Origin: Faecalibacter sp. LW9
GTDB lineage: Bacteria > Bacteroidota > Bacteroidia > Flavobacteriales > Weeksellaceae
Assembly: GCF_034661295.1 (NCBI RefSeq)
Contig: NZ_CP141062.1
Span: 558,001-622,000 of the forward strand
Length of the DNA stretch: 64,000 nt
Direction of reading: 5' to 3'
Part shown: one piece after another, positions 31,064 through 39,544 of the stretch
How positions within the stretch are numbered: the stretch's first letter is position 1
How the letters are laid out: every line of letters starts with the position of its first letter
Translations under genes and position numbers: made by a program
Notes under the pieces: model-generated
What the model was told of the DNA's origin: nothing
The model's input: the letters and a program-made list of their open reading frames with translations, nothing else
The model's database searches: none

Positions 31064-33607
31064 TTATAAATTAAATCTAATACCACCCATTAAATAACCA
31101 GATAACGTTTTAAGATTTACATAACCTTGATAATCAGATGTAGAAATATTTCTTAGTATTTTATTTCTATCCAGTTTTGTGATATCAAATCCTTGTATAA
31201 ACAAGTCAAAATATTTTAATTTATAATCTATTTCAGTATAAAAATTCCAATTTGAATTCTTTAACTTTTCATCATTTTTGATTATTTGGTTATCGTTAGA
31301 TACACCAAGTTTTAGATTTGCTTTATTGTAATTAAATGTAATACCAAAGTCGTTCTTGATATTAAATATTGTCTGTTTATCAATTTCTTTATTATCATTA
31401 GCAAATATTTGAAATGTATTTTTATAAAATACTTGAAATTTCGATTTAAATCTTGAAGTAAAATTAGTGTTCAAATTAAAGTTTGTTGAGTAAAGGTTAT
31501 TAATTTCATTATTTATTTTCTGGATGTTTTCTGTATAATTAAAAACTCCATTCATTTTCAAAGCGAAAGGTAGTTTCTTGAATATATAATCATAATTGAT
31601 AAAAAGTAAAAAACTATTATTATGTTCTGCTTTGAAATAGCGTTTATAAATCAAATTATTTTGAAATATTAATTCTTCAGCTATATTATTTTTATTCTGA
31701 TCGTAACTTGCATTTATAAACAATGTTCTGCCTTTAGATAGGTTTAATTTTAAATAATTTAATGAAATACTATTTGATTTTTTAATAAACAATTGATCGA
31801 TTGTTGACTGATCTAACATTGTTAAATAATCTATTCTGCGTTGATTATTATTAAGAAAATCTAACGTAGGAATCCCAGCATCTAAATACGAATATTTAAA
31901 AGTGAATTTTCCACCTTTATTCAATGTATAAACCAATGATGCTATGGGTGAGATACTAAAACTCTGTTCTAAATTTTTATGAAAAGAATTATAGTAATTA
32001 ATAATAAGACTTGATGAAACTAATAAATTGTTATTGTATTTATAATTAAAGTTTCCACCTGTTTCGACATTAAATAATTTATTATTTTCTGTTTCTTTCT
32101 GAGAAATAAATGTTGATAAATCAAAATTTTGTAATGAACTATTTGTATATAAATTATATGAAAATTTCTTTTTATTATTTTTGATTGAATATCCAATTTT
32201 ATAATGTTCCAATTTAGTCCTAAACCAGTTATTTTGATTATTATCTAATATTCCATAATCCTTTAATTGCGAATTAATTTCTAATGACAATTCTCCTAAC
32301 AAATCATCACTTATAACATTAAACCAATTAATTTTATTAATACTATTTAGCTGTTTATTGTTCTCTAAATAATTAATTTGATTAATGTTAGAATTTATTT
32401 TATTTTGAGTAAATCCAAATTTAGAATCTACAACAGCATAATTTTTAGTATTTATTTTCCAATCTAGATTAAAAACATTTTGAACAAATAATGGTTTCTC
32501 TTCAATTTGTTGATTTTCATTCAACTCAAATAACACATAATCTTTATAAGTATCTTGTTTTTTTATAGCAGAATTATAATCAAATAACGTGTAATTTTTA
32601 ATTAATAGCTTATCATTAATTTTATGATTATAATTGATAGAAGAAAAATAGTTTTTACGTTCATAAAAATTTCGTTGTTCTTTTAAAAAACTTGGTATAT
32701 CCTTATCTTCAATTTTAGAAACGCCATTACTATTTCTTTTAATGGATTGATTTAATTCAAAATAATCTTCCATTGTCATTGCTACTTCACCAATCGTATT
32801 GTAATGGTTAATGAAAGCAATATTTCCTTTTTTATTGAAGTTGAATAAATTTAATCTGTTATTAGTATTCAAATCATTGCCTAAAGCAAAAGAAGCATTG
32901 CCAGAAATTGTATTTTGATAATTTTTTTTCAGTTTTATGTTTAGAACTTTTTTCCCACCAGAGCCAAAGCTTTTTAAAATATCATTCGGTTGATAGTTAG
33001 ATATCAAATCAATACCTTCAATCATTTCATTCGTGATATTTTTAGTTGCGAGTTGATGTTTATTTCCGAAAAATTCAGATCCATCAATTAAAATATTATC
33101 CATTTTTTTACCTTGATAATAAACTACTCCGTTCTCATCAATCTGTAAACCAGGTAATTTTTCAATCAAATCTCCTAGATTTCTTTCATTCCCTGTTCTT
33201 ATAGCTTCAAGATTATATTGAATTGTATCTTCTTTTTCTTTACCAAAACTTTTATTATTTACTACAACTTCTTTTAGATTCACCAAATCATCAAACATTA
33301 TTACTTCTATGTCTTTATCTTTATTTAGAACAATATGTTCTACTTGTTGAGAAAAATTAAGTGCGTTTATTTTAAGTTGATACTCTCCTTGTTCTAAATC
33401 AGTAAATAAGAAAAAACCGTTCTCATTAGTTTTCTTAAAATCTATATAATTTTCACCCATAAATAATTGAACCACTGCATTTTTCAGTGGTTCAGAGTTA
33501 TCATTTTGTACATGACCTTTTATAGTAAATTTTTGTGCAAATAATATTGTGCTAACGAAAAAAAAGAATTTAAAATAAATTAACTTATTTATCACTTTAT
33601 TATTCAC
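31064..33607 (-). CDS. TonB-dependent-receptor-like outer-membrane protein with carboxypeptidase-regulatory domain
   Basis: The 847-residue protein has a signal peptide (ending near ILFAQ, 24). A CarboxypepD_reg-like beta-sandwich follows (about 26-105, FTIKGHVQNDNSEPLKNAVV), then a plug-like domain (about 120-225, GDLIEKLPGLQIDENG and KMDNILIDGSEFFG) and a long Asn/Lys/Tyr-rich region of alternating beta strands forming an outer-membrane barrel. It ends GYLMGGIRFNL. The start is GTG at 33607, overlapping the GLPGLI stop by 8 bp; GTG at 33595 is an alternative without overlap. It is the last gene of a three-gene operon with a GLPGLI lipoprotein and a 69-aa peptide. The cargo is unknown. Confidence 0.8.
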   Translation of the reverse strand: MNNKVINKLIYFKFFFFVSTILFAQKFTIKGHVQNDNSEPLKNAVVQLFMGENYIDFKKTNENGFFLFTDLEQGEYQLKINALNFSQQVEHIVLNKDKDIEVIMFDDLVNLKEVVVNNKSFGKEKEDTIQYNLEAIRTGNERNLGDLIEKLPGLQIDENGVVYYQGKKMDNILIDGSEFFGNKHQLATKNITNEMIEGIDLISNYQPNDILKSFGSGGKKVLNIKLKKNYQNTISGNASFALGNDLNTNNRLNLFNFNKKGNIAFINHYNTIGEVAMTMEDYFELNQSIKRNSNGVSKIEDKDIPSFLKEQRNFYERKNYFSSINYNHKINDKLLIKNYTLFDYNSAIKKQDTYKDYVLFELNENQQIEEKPLFVQNVFNLDWKINTKNYAVVDSKFGFTQNKINSNINQINYLENNKQLNSINKINWFNVISDDLLGELSLEINSQLKDYGILDNNQNNWFRTKLEHYKIGYSIKNNKKKFSYNLYTNSSLQNFDLSTFISQKETENNKLFNVETGGNFNYKYNNNLLVSSSLIINYYNSFHKNLEQSFSISPIASLVYTLNKGGKFTFKYSYLDAGIPTLDFLNNNQRRIDYLTMLDQSTIDQLFIKKSNSISLNYLKLNLSKGRTLFINASYDQNKNNIAEELIFQNNLIYKRYFKAEHNNSFLLFINYDYIFKKLPFALKMNGVFNYTENIQKINNEINNLYSTNFNLNTNFTSRFKSKFQVFYKNTFQIFANDNKEIDKQTIFNIKNDFGITFNYNKANLKLGVSNDNQIIKNDEKLKNSNWNFYTEIDYKLKYFDLFIQGFDITKLDRNKILRNISTSDYQGYVNLKTLSGYLMGGIRFNL

Positions 33608-34463
33608 TCTTAATTATAATTCTATTTGTTTTTACTCCAGATGAATTTTCAAATCTTGAAGATGTATTAGTAGACTGTTGTTTTAATTCATCCATTTTTT
33701 TCGTGTATTCTTCTACTGATAACACATTTGTAAAAGTCGGGAGTTGTATTTCTTTTTCACTACCGTTTATAGATTTTAGTGAAATATGTTTTTTATCTGT
33801 TTCTACTTCAACTATTAATCCAGGTAAACCGTTAAAAATTTCAGGACCATCCGTAATTGCTATTTCAGGAACATACCATGCCGTGACTAATCCTAAATTC
33901 GCATCCTCTAATGTTGCTTTATGTGCTTTATATGATCCTACTGATTTTGTTTCATTTGTGATTTTCCATAAATTTTGTAAATCACTTTTTTGCACAACAG
34001 TTAGTTTTTCACCTTTAATTTCTGTAGTTTTATAAATTGTAGATGTTTCTAAATTTTTATAAAACACCTCACCTACAAAATTAAAATTCGTGTTTTTTAT
34101 TATTTTCTTATTTCCATCAGTTTTCTCAACTTGATTGTTATTTTCATCATCAACAACTGTTTTATAAATAGATTCTTTCCCGTTAGTTTCTAGAACACTA
34201 AATCTAGGCTTCGAAAGTTGATCTTTAACCATTTGTTGAGCTTGTGGCGGTAATTGAGCTATTTTACTTTCATCTATTTTTAAAGTCTGAACATATTCTA
34301 TTGTGTAAGAATCTTTCTTATTAACATTTTTCAGTTCATTATTCTCCATATTAACTTTATTAACAGAATTAATATTAGATGTAAATTCATTTTTTGAAGC
34401 GATATACTTTTCAGTGCATCCGTTCATTAATGTTAAAATAACTAATACTGTATACATTTTCAT
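33600..34463 (-). CDS. GLPGLI-family lipoprotein
   Basis: The 287-residue protein has a lipobox-like LTLMNGC near residues 10-16, so it is probably an outer-membrane-linked lipoprotein. The diagnostic GPEIFNGLPGLIVEVE lies near 208-223, with the family's YSIEY-like opening as SYTIEYVQTLKID near 52. GLPGLI proteins are a Bacteroidota family of unknown function, usually encoded beside a TonB-receptor-like protein, as here. Overlap with the downstream gene implies coupled translation. The C-terminus NRIIIKSE is complete. Confidence 0.85.
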   Translation of the reverse strand: MKMYTVLVILTLMNGCTEKYIASKNEFTSNINSVNKVNMENNELKNVNKKDSYTIEYVQTLKIDESKIAQLPPQAQQMVKDQLSKPRFSVLETNGKESIYKTVVDDENNNQVEKTDGNKKIIKNTNFNFVGEVFYKNLETSTIYKTTEIKGEKLTVVQKSDLQNLWKITNETKSVGSYKAHKATLEDANLGLVTAWYVPEIAITDGPEIFNGLPGLIVEVETDKKHISLKSINGSEKEIQLPTFTNVLSVEEYTKKMDELKQQSTNTSSRFENSSGVKTNRIIIKSE

Positions 34464-34507
34464 TTATTTATTAAGGGCTCTTAAATTACTAAAAAATTAA
34501 ACTACGT

Positions 34508-34717
34508 TTAGAAACAAACAATACCAGATTCAAAATAGTAGCTGTATTCCCAAGATCCATCACTCCATATTGTTAATGATTCTTCTTCGTACTCATAGTA
34601 AAAACAATCATCAATTAAAGAAGTAATTTCTGAATTATTATTCTTTAATTCTACTTCATTCGCCATAGCGTAAGTTCCGAAAAGTGCAAAAGCACCAGCT
34701 AATAAAATTTTCCTCAT
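34508..34717 (-). CDS. 69-residue secreted peptide, first gene of the GLPGLI operon
   Basis: A signal peptide (MRKILLAGAFALFGTYAMA) is cleaved near residue 19. The mature part is about 50 residues, strongly acidic and aromatic: no Lys or Arg after Lys25, Tyr at 40, 41, 43, 58, 60, 61, Trp51, Trp56, and two cysteines at 38 and 68 that could form a disulfide. The last residue is Phe. It lies 44 bp upstream of the GLPGLI gene on the same strand. I recognise no family. It could be a signalling peptide, a modified-peptide precursor, or a ligand or cargo of the neighbouring outer-membrane protein; all are inference. Confidence 0.65.
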   Translation of the reverse strand: MRKILLAGAFALFGTYAMANEVELKNNNSEITSLIDDCFYYEYEEESLTIWSDGSWEYSYYFESGIVCF

Positions 34718-34785
34718 GTTTAGTTATTTAAAATGTTAATTAATAATTAGTGTTGATCAACATCCCAAATAAATAAATAAATAAA

Positions 34786-34793
34786 CAAAATTA
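34786..34793 (-). promoter_or_regulatory. -7 element of the peptide/GLPGLI operon
   Basis: TAATTTTG on the minus strand matches TAnnTTTG. A run of about five AAAT units (34767-34785) lies between it and the peptide gene, giving a leader of about 60 nt. No clear -33 box is visible. Confidence 0.45.
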
Positions 34794-34857
34794 ATTTATT
34801 AAAAATAAATAACTTTAACTAATATTATCATTAATTCATCGATAAGCTTAGAGTAAT

Positions 34858-35883
34858 TTAATCAACTTTAAAATTTTCAAGCGCTTCTTTCGCTTGTTTA
34901 CTTTGAGGAAACTGATTCACATTATATTCAAAATACTTCTTCGCTAAATCAAATTTCTTTTGTTTGACTAAATAAGTAGCCACTAAATGAATATAGGTTT
35001 CTTGGGGTTGAAATGTATAATTTCTTTTCGATGAAAATGCTTTAAATGTATTTTCAATTAGATTTGGTTGGTTTGGAACATCTTTAATATTGATGCGATA
35101 ACCATCGAACATCCAACGCATAAAATCAATGTTTCCAATCATTGGTACCGATCCGTGTTCTTCATCTGCATATTGACGGTAAGTATAATTTAACGATTGA
35201 TTTTTTGATTCTTCAATCAATGAATGAACCGCTTTTATTCCACCATAATGATCTTGCAAATGCCCAAAATTTTGACGTTCACCTACTTGGGTAATCATCA
35301 AAAAGCGATTTTTAAAATCGTTCGATTTTACATTTTGATATAATTTTTTCAATTCAAAATCATTGAACCAAATACTTGGATCGTGGGCTACATATCCGTT
35401 AAAAGTTTCTGGTTGATGATATAGTGTTTTTAAAGCAAAATATCCACCCAAAGAATGCCCAAGCAACAAGCGATAATCTTGTACACGATAATGCTTTTCG
35501 ATAAATGGAAACAATTCCGTTTGGATAAATTGAAGAAAATGCTTGTCGTTATGATGGGTAAAATCTTTGGTACGATCGCCATTTTTATTGGTTATTCCGA
35601 CAATAATTGATTCGGGCATTTCTTGGTAATGTCCTTTTTGAAATTTATTGACAATTCCTGTTAAAAACGTAAATTGATCCTCAGCATCCAAAACATAAAT
35701 AACCGGATATTTCGCGGGATGCAATCTTGTGTCGGAATAGGAAGCAGGCAGATTAATCCATATTTCTCTCTCAGTTCCAAGAATTTTGGATTGAATCTTT
35801 TGTATCTCACCAATCGTAACTTTTTCTTGTGCAAAGGTCAATTGACTTAATAAGAAAACAATTAAATAAAGTAGTTTTTTCAA
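34858..35883 (-). CDS. Secreted alpha/beta-hydrolase (esterase D/PF00756 family) with C-terminal TPR-like tail
   Basis: The 341-residue protein has a signal peptide (cleavage near LTFAQ, 19). The hydrolase core shows nucleophile Ser144 in GHSLGG and the catalytic His243 in EEHGSVP, with YPVIYVLDAEDQF near 59. The last 60 residues (THLVATYLVKQ-like repeats, KKFDLAKKYFEYNV) resemble a tetratricopeptide unit. Relatives include siderophore esterases (Fes/IroE) and S-formylglutathione-like esterases. A siderophore role is possible but there is no receptor gene adjacent. It is separated from the porin gene upstream by a terminator. Confidence 0.8.
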   Translation of the reverse strand: MKKLLYLIVFLLSQLTFAQEKVTIGEIQKIQSKILGTEREIWINLPASYSDTRLHPAKYPVIYVLDAEDQFTFLTGIVNKFQKGHYQEMPESIIVGITNKNGDRTKDFTHHNDKHFLQFIQTELFPFIEKHYRVQDYRLLLGHSLGGYFALKTLYHQPETFNGYVAHDPSIWFNDFELKKLYQNVKSNDFKNRFLMITQVGERQNFGHLQDHYGGIKAVHSLIEESKNQSLNYTYRQYADEEHGSVPMIGNIDFMRWMFDGYRINIKDVPNQPNLIENTFKAFSSKRNYTFQPQETYIHLVATYLVKQKKFDLAKKYFEYNVNQFPQSKQAKEALENFKVD

Positions 35884-35943
35884 TGTGTTGATTTTTCGTT
35901 AAAATTAATTATTTAGAATTAATCTAAAGAATGATTTTACACA

Positions 35944-35974
35944 TAAAAAAAACGACCTCATCAGAAGCCGTTTT
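35944..35974 (-). terminator. Intrinsic terminator after the Porin_10 gene
   Basis: On the minus strand AAAACGGCTTC, TGAT and GAGGTCGTTTT form a stem with one GU pair, followed by TTTT. It lies about 45 bp past the gene's stop. Confidence 0.75.
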
Positions 35975-36020
35975 AAAGTTATTATGAATACTCTTCGATA
36001 GATTCAGAGTCACAATTTAA

Positions 36021-37973
36021 TTATGTAAAAATATTCCATTTCAATCCCACTTGGAATTTGAAAGCGCGGTATGGAACACCTGGTGCAGAAAAATAATTTG
36101 GTTCTTTAGAAAACATTGAATTCAAATGTTCCGCACGAATATAAAAACGCATATTTTGTACTTTAAAATTCAAGAAAGCATCAATAATAGGAAAGTTTCC
36201 AATTTCTTGAATATTATCTTGATCCTGAAGCATCATTTCACCAATGATTGGATTATAGCGTAAGGCGTCATATTTCGTAAAATACGATCCGTTAAGACCA
36301 GCTTGTACTTCTGCTTTACCCTCAAAAATTTTACCTTGCCAATAAAAGGTTTCACGTAACATAAAATCAGGCAATGGCATATATCGCTCATTCTTCGTTA
36401 CGTTTTGGTATTGCAGTGTAGAAACTAAGTGAAAGTTTTTAGCAAACTTCAAATGGTTCGCAAATTTTAATTTGAAATAATTAATGTTATCATCCAATTG
36501 CTTCGGTAAATAATCCGAATCAACGTACACATAATGATCTAAGTTATGTACTGCAGCCTCAACTGAAGTATTGATTTTATCAAACGATAATATCCCATAA
36601 ATTTTTTGAGAATTTTCTTTTGCAAAATCATTGAGATAATTATAATCCGCATAATAACTTTGATTATAAATCATGTTTAGCGAAGGAATATTAGATTGCG
36701 CTAAAATCCCAGCTGTTAAAGTATAACCATTAATCGGTTGAATATCTAAAGCTGCATCTACATTGTATAATCCATCGTATTTACTTCCTTGTAACAATTC
36801 AGCATTCGCACGCAACTTCACTTTTTCGTTCCAATCGAAATTCAATTGACCTACCACCCCAAAAAGACTTTCGGACCATTTGGTTGGCAATGGTTGAACT
36901 GTAATCTCGGGATCATTATTTACCAATAATTCATCTACACCAATGGATACATTCTGAAATTTAATCCCTGCTTCAATAGCTAAACGATCATTCCATTGAA
37001 ATCCAGCAGTGGTGATATTACTGAAGTTTTTTGAAAATTTATAATCCGTATTGTAGCTTCCTATTATAGGAGAGGTAAAGTATTCTGGTGTTTGTTGTTC
37101 AAAACGTAATTTCTGCTTCTCGTAAGAAATTGTATTTTTCAATTGAATGGGATGATACACCGAAGAATCAGTTGGATTGATACGTTTTAAAATACCGTAA
37201 GATCCCGTTAAATGAACACGACGCGCATCAAATTCTGAACGCGCATTTTGCAAATTCATTTTGATGTTTCTCACATTCGATAAACGACGATCGTCTTGAT
37301 ATATAAAATCATAAATATCTTGTACACCACCATTCTCCGAATTTAAAAATTTCTGAGAAGCCCAATGCCCTTGAATTTTTAATCGTTCATTCTTGGATTT
37401 AAAATTGGTCGAAAATACAAAGGAATTGTTTTTACTTGCTTCTTGTGCAAATCGTCCTTCAGAATTTAAACCACGATAATGTAAAGTATAGTTGAATTGT
37501 TTGCTAATATTATGCGAAAACGTCGTTGACAGAAAATTTCCTTCCTTGACTCCTGCTTCATAAATAAATTCGGTATAAGGTGTTTTAACATCATAATATT
37601 TAATATCATCAACGCCGTAGTAATTATACTTTTTACCATGAGGAAGTAAAGCAATGGCAAATGGCTTATCTTGCAATTCGAGATCCACCACTACTGATCC
37701 ACTATTTGGAAAAATCATTTTACCAAATAAATCTTGCTTCAGAAAATTCTGATTATAATAGTTCTTTATCGATAAAGTCGTATCGATAATTGACGTTTTA
37801 GAATTTTCAGTCCAATATTGATAATCCTGAATTTTAGTTTTAAAAATCTGGATGGAATCATTGGTTGTATTTCCCTTTAAAGGTTTTAAAGATTTGGTTT
37901 GTATTGAGTCGCTAGATTGTGCATTAACCCAAGCTGCGAAACTCAATAAAGACATGAAAAAATACTTCTTCAT
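36021..37973 (-). CDS. Putative porin (Porin_10 family)
   Basis: The 650-residue protein starts at MKKYFFMSLLSFAAWVNAQ (ATG 37971-37973), a clean signal peptide. An in-frame start 21 codons upstream would bury it and is not used. The rest is an outer-membrane beta-barrel with many alternating strands, DDIKYYDVKTPYTEFIYE near 120, and a C-terminal strand FKFQVGLKWNIFT ending in an aromatic. This matches the Bacteroidota putative porin family. It lies 94 bp downstream of susD but has its own promoter, and a terminator lies between them. Substrate unknown. Confidence 0.8.
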   Translation of the reverse strand: MKKYFFMSLLSFAAWVNAQSSDSIQTKSLKPLKGNTTNDSIQIFKTKIQDYQYWTENSKTSIIDTTLSIKNYYNQNFLKQDLFGKMIFPNSGSVVVDLELQDKPFAIALLPHGKKYNYYGVDDIKYYDVKTPYTEFIYEAGVKEGNFLSTTFSHNISKQFNYTLHYRGLNSEGRFAQEASKNNSFVFSTNFKSKNERLKIQGHWASQKFLNSENGGVQDIYDFIYQDDRRLSNVRNIKMNLQNARSEFDARRVHLTGSYGILKRINPTDSSVYHPIQLKNTISYEKQKLRFEQQTPEYFTSPIIGSYNTDYKFSKNFSNITTAGFQWNDRLAIEAGIKFQNVSIGVDELLVNNDPEITVQPLPTKWSESLFGVVGQLNFDWNEKVKLRANAELLQGSKYDGLYNVDAALDIQPINGYTLTAGILAQSNIPSLNMIYNQSYYADYNYLNDFAKENSQKIYGILSFDKINTSVEAAVHNLDHYVYVDSDYLPKQLDDNINYFKLKFANHLKFAKNFHLVSTLQYQNVTKNERYMPLPDFMLRETFYWQGKIFEGKAEVQAGLNGSYFTKYDALRYNPIIGEMMLQDQDNIQEIGNFPIIDAFLNFKVQNMRFYIRAEHLNSMFSKEPNYFSAPGVPYRAFKFQVGLKWNIFT

Positions 37974-37991
37974 AAAATTGTTATAACGATA

Positions 37992-38021
37992 CAAAAGTAA
38001 TGCAAAATATGAGAGAACAAA
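37992..38021 (-). promoter_or_regulatory. Promoter of the Porin_10 gene
   Basis: On the minus strand TTTG (38018-38021), an 18-bp spacer and TACTTTTG (37992-37999) match TTTG/TAnnTTTG. It lies between the susD terminator and the porin start, with a predicted leader of about 12 nt. Confidence 0.65.
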
Positions 38022-38023
38022 AA

Positions 38024-38046
38024 AACCCACTCGCATAGAGTGGGTT
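38024..38046 (-). terminator. Intrinsic terminator after susD
   Basis: AACCCACTC, a GCATA loop and GAGTGGGTT form a 9-bp stem followed on the minus strand by TTTTTTT. It closes the susCD transcript. Confidence 0.9.
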
Positions 38047-38067
38047 AAAAATTGTATAAATTTCGTT

Positions 38068-39525
38068 TTACTGATCCCAACCAGGATATTGTGTCATTAA
38101 TGAATTTCTTCCTAACTCTACTCTATCAACTGGGAAAACAAATAAACGATCTCCTACTGGTACGTCGCACGTTAAACAGTTTGTTTCTTTATTAATTGGT
38201 AAGTTATTTCTTTTTAAATCAAAGAAACGATGACCTTCTGTAAAGAATTCTTTACGTTTTTCTGTTAGTACATTTTGTAAAACATCTCCAGATGTATAAG
38301 GCGCTGCATTTCTTGTGGCTACAAACTCGTTTAATAAAGTTGTTGCTTCTGCCGTTCTACCTAATTTAGCAAGAGCTTCCATTTTTACAAATAATGCTTC
38401 TGTCATTCTAAATACTTTTACATTACCTGTATAATTACCTTGTGATGTATTACGTGGCCATTTTTTAGACCATACACCCAATGGATTATCAGTAACTGGC
38501 GCACCTGCAGTAGCCATTAATCCAGTTCTTATATCAGAAGATTGGAATAAATCAAAGAAATTTCTTCTTAATAAAAGACTTCGGTGAGCTCCTGTATTTG
38601 AATAGAACGCTCCTAAGTGTGTATTAATCCCTAAAGTATTTTTAATCGTTTGCTCCACCTCGTAAATCGTTTCGTTTTGTTCTTCCGATTTCGTGATGTC
38701 CGTACTTGTAAAATACGTAACTAAATTGGCAGGAGTGACTACACTGAAAGTAGAAGGAGAGCTTGTTAACACTTGATCAGCTAATTGAATCGCTTTCTCG
38801 TAATCTCCTGCTTTACCACGTGTAAGATATACTTTTGATAAAATATGTCTTCCCGCTGTTGGAGATAAAAATGTTTTAGAAGTTCTTTGGTTAGGAGCCA
38901 TTTCTACAATTCCTTCTTCTAAATCTTTGATAATTTGATCATATACTTCATCTACCGTAGAACGAGCAATATCCATTTTAGTTGTAAAATCTACTCCTCC
39001 AGGAGATAATTCTAACACTAAAGGCACACCATATTCTTGATTAATTCCTGATGTAGGATTAGCCGAAAACATTTGTACTAAGTAAAAATAAGCAAGACCT
39101 CTAGAAATCTTTGCTTCTCCTTTATATCCTTTTACTACATCTGTATTTTCTAGCGTTCTTTCGTTAATAACAATATTAGATCGTTGTACAACAGTGTATA
39201 AACTTCTCCACTCTCCACTAAAAGGAGAACTAACTCCAGACCAACCTAAATTAGACTTCGTTAAATGGTATCCATCGTTTGTTGTACTCACGAAAACATT
39301 ATCCGAAATTAAATCTCCGTCGATCAAAATATCTGCTCCGAATGCTGAGGCACTACCCAGGGCGCTATAAATAGCATTCACTGCGTATCCCATTTCTTCT
39401 TCGCTTTTTAAATTCCCTGTAAAGACATCTCCAATTTCGGGTGTTAAATCTAAACGTTCTTCATCACACGAAACAAATAATGGGAACAGGGCGATTAATG
39501 CTATTTTTAATATATTTTTTTTCAT
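38068..39525 (-). CDS. SusD/RagB-family nutrient-binding lipoprotein
   Basis: The 485-residue surface lipoprotein has lipobox LFPLFVSC (cysteine near 20) and the RagB/SusD fold. YAVNAIYSALGSASAFG near 47 and the TPR segments SRGLAYFYLVQMF near 140 and VFRMTEALFVKMEALAKLG near 375 are typical. The C-terminal ERKEFFTEGHRFFDLKR is a family signature. It forms the lid of the SusC barrel and captures a glycan or peptide. It lies 19 bp after susC. No glycosidase or sulfatase gene is nearby, so the substrate cannot be inferred. Confidence 0.92.
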   Translation of the reverse strand: MKKNILKIALIALFPLFVSCDEERLDLTPEIGDVFTGNLKSEEEMGYAVNAIYSALGSASAFGADILIDGDLISDNVFVSTTNDGYHLTKSNLGWSGVSSPFSGEWRSLYTVVQRSNIVINERTLENTDVVKGYKGEAKISRGLAYFYLVQMFSANPTSGINQEYGVPLVLELSPGGVDFTTKMDIARSTVDEVYDQIIKDLEEGIVEMAPNQRTSKTFLSPTAGRHILSKVYLTRGKAGDYEKAIQLADQVLTSSPSTFSVVTPANLVTYFTSTDITKSEEQNETIYEVEQTIKNTLGINTHLGAFYSNTGAHRSLLLRRNFFDLFQSSDIRTGLMATAGAPVTDNPLGVWSKKWPRNTSQGNYTGNVKVFRMTEALFVKMEALAKLGRTAEATTLLNEFVATRNAAPYTSGDVLQNVLTEKRKEFFTEGHRFFDLKRNNLPINKETNCLTCDVPVGDRLFVFPVDRVELGRNSLMTQYPGWDQ

Positions 39526-39544
39526 ATTAATTCTTTTTTATTCA

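Noticed and set aside
37974-38036. 21-residue upstream extension of the Porin_10 protein
   Set aside because: It would bury the signal peptide and overlap the predicted promoter and susD terminator.
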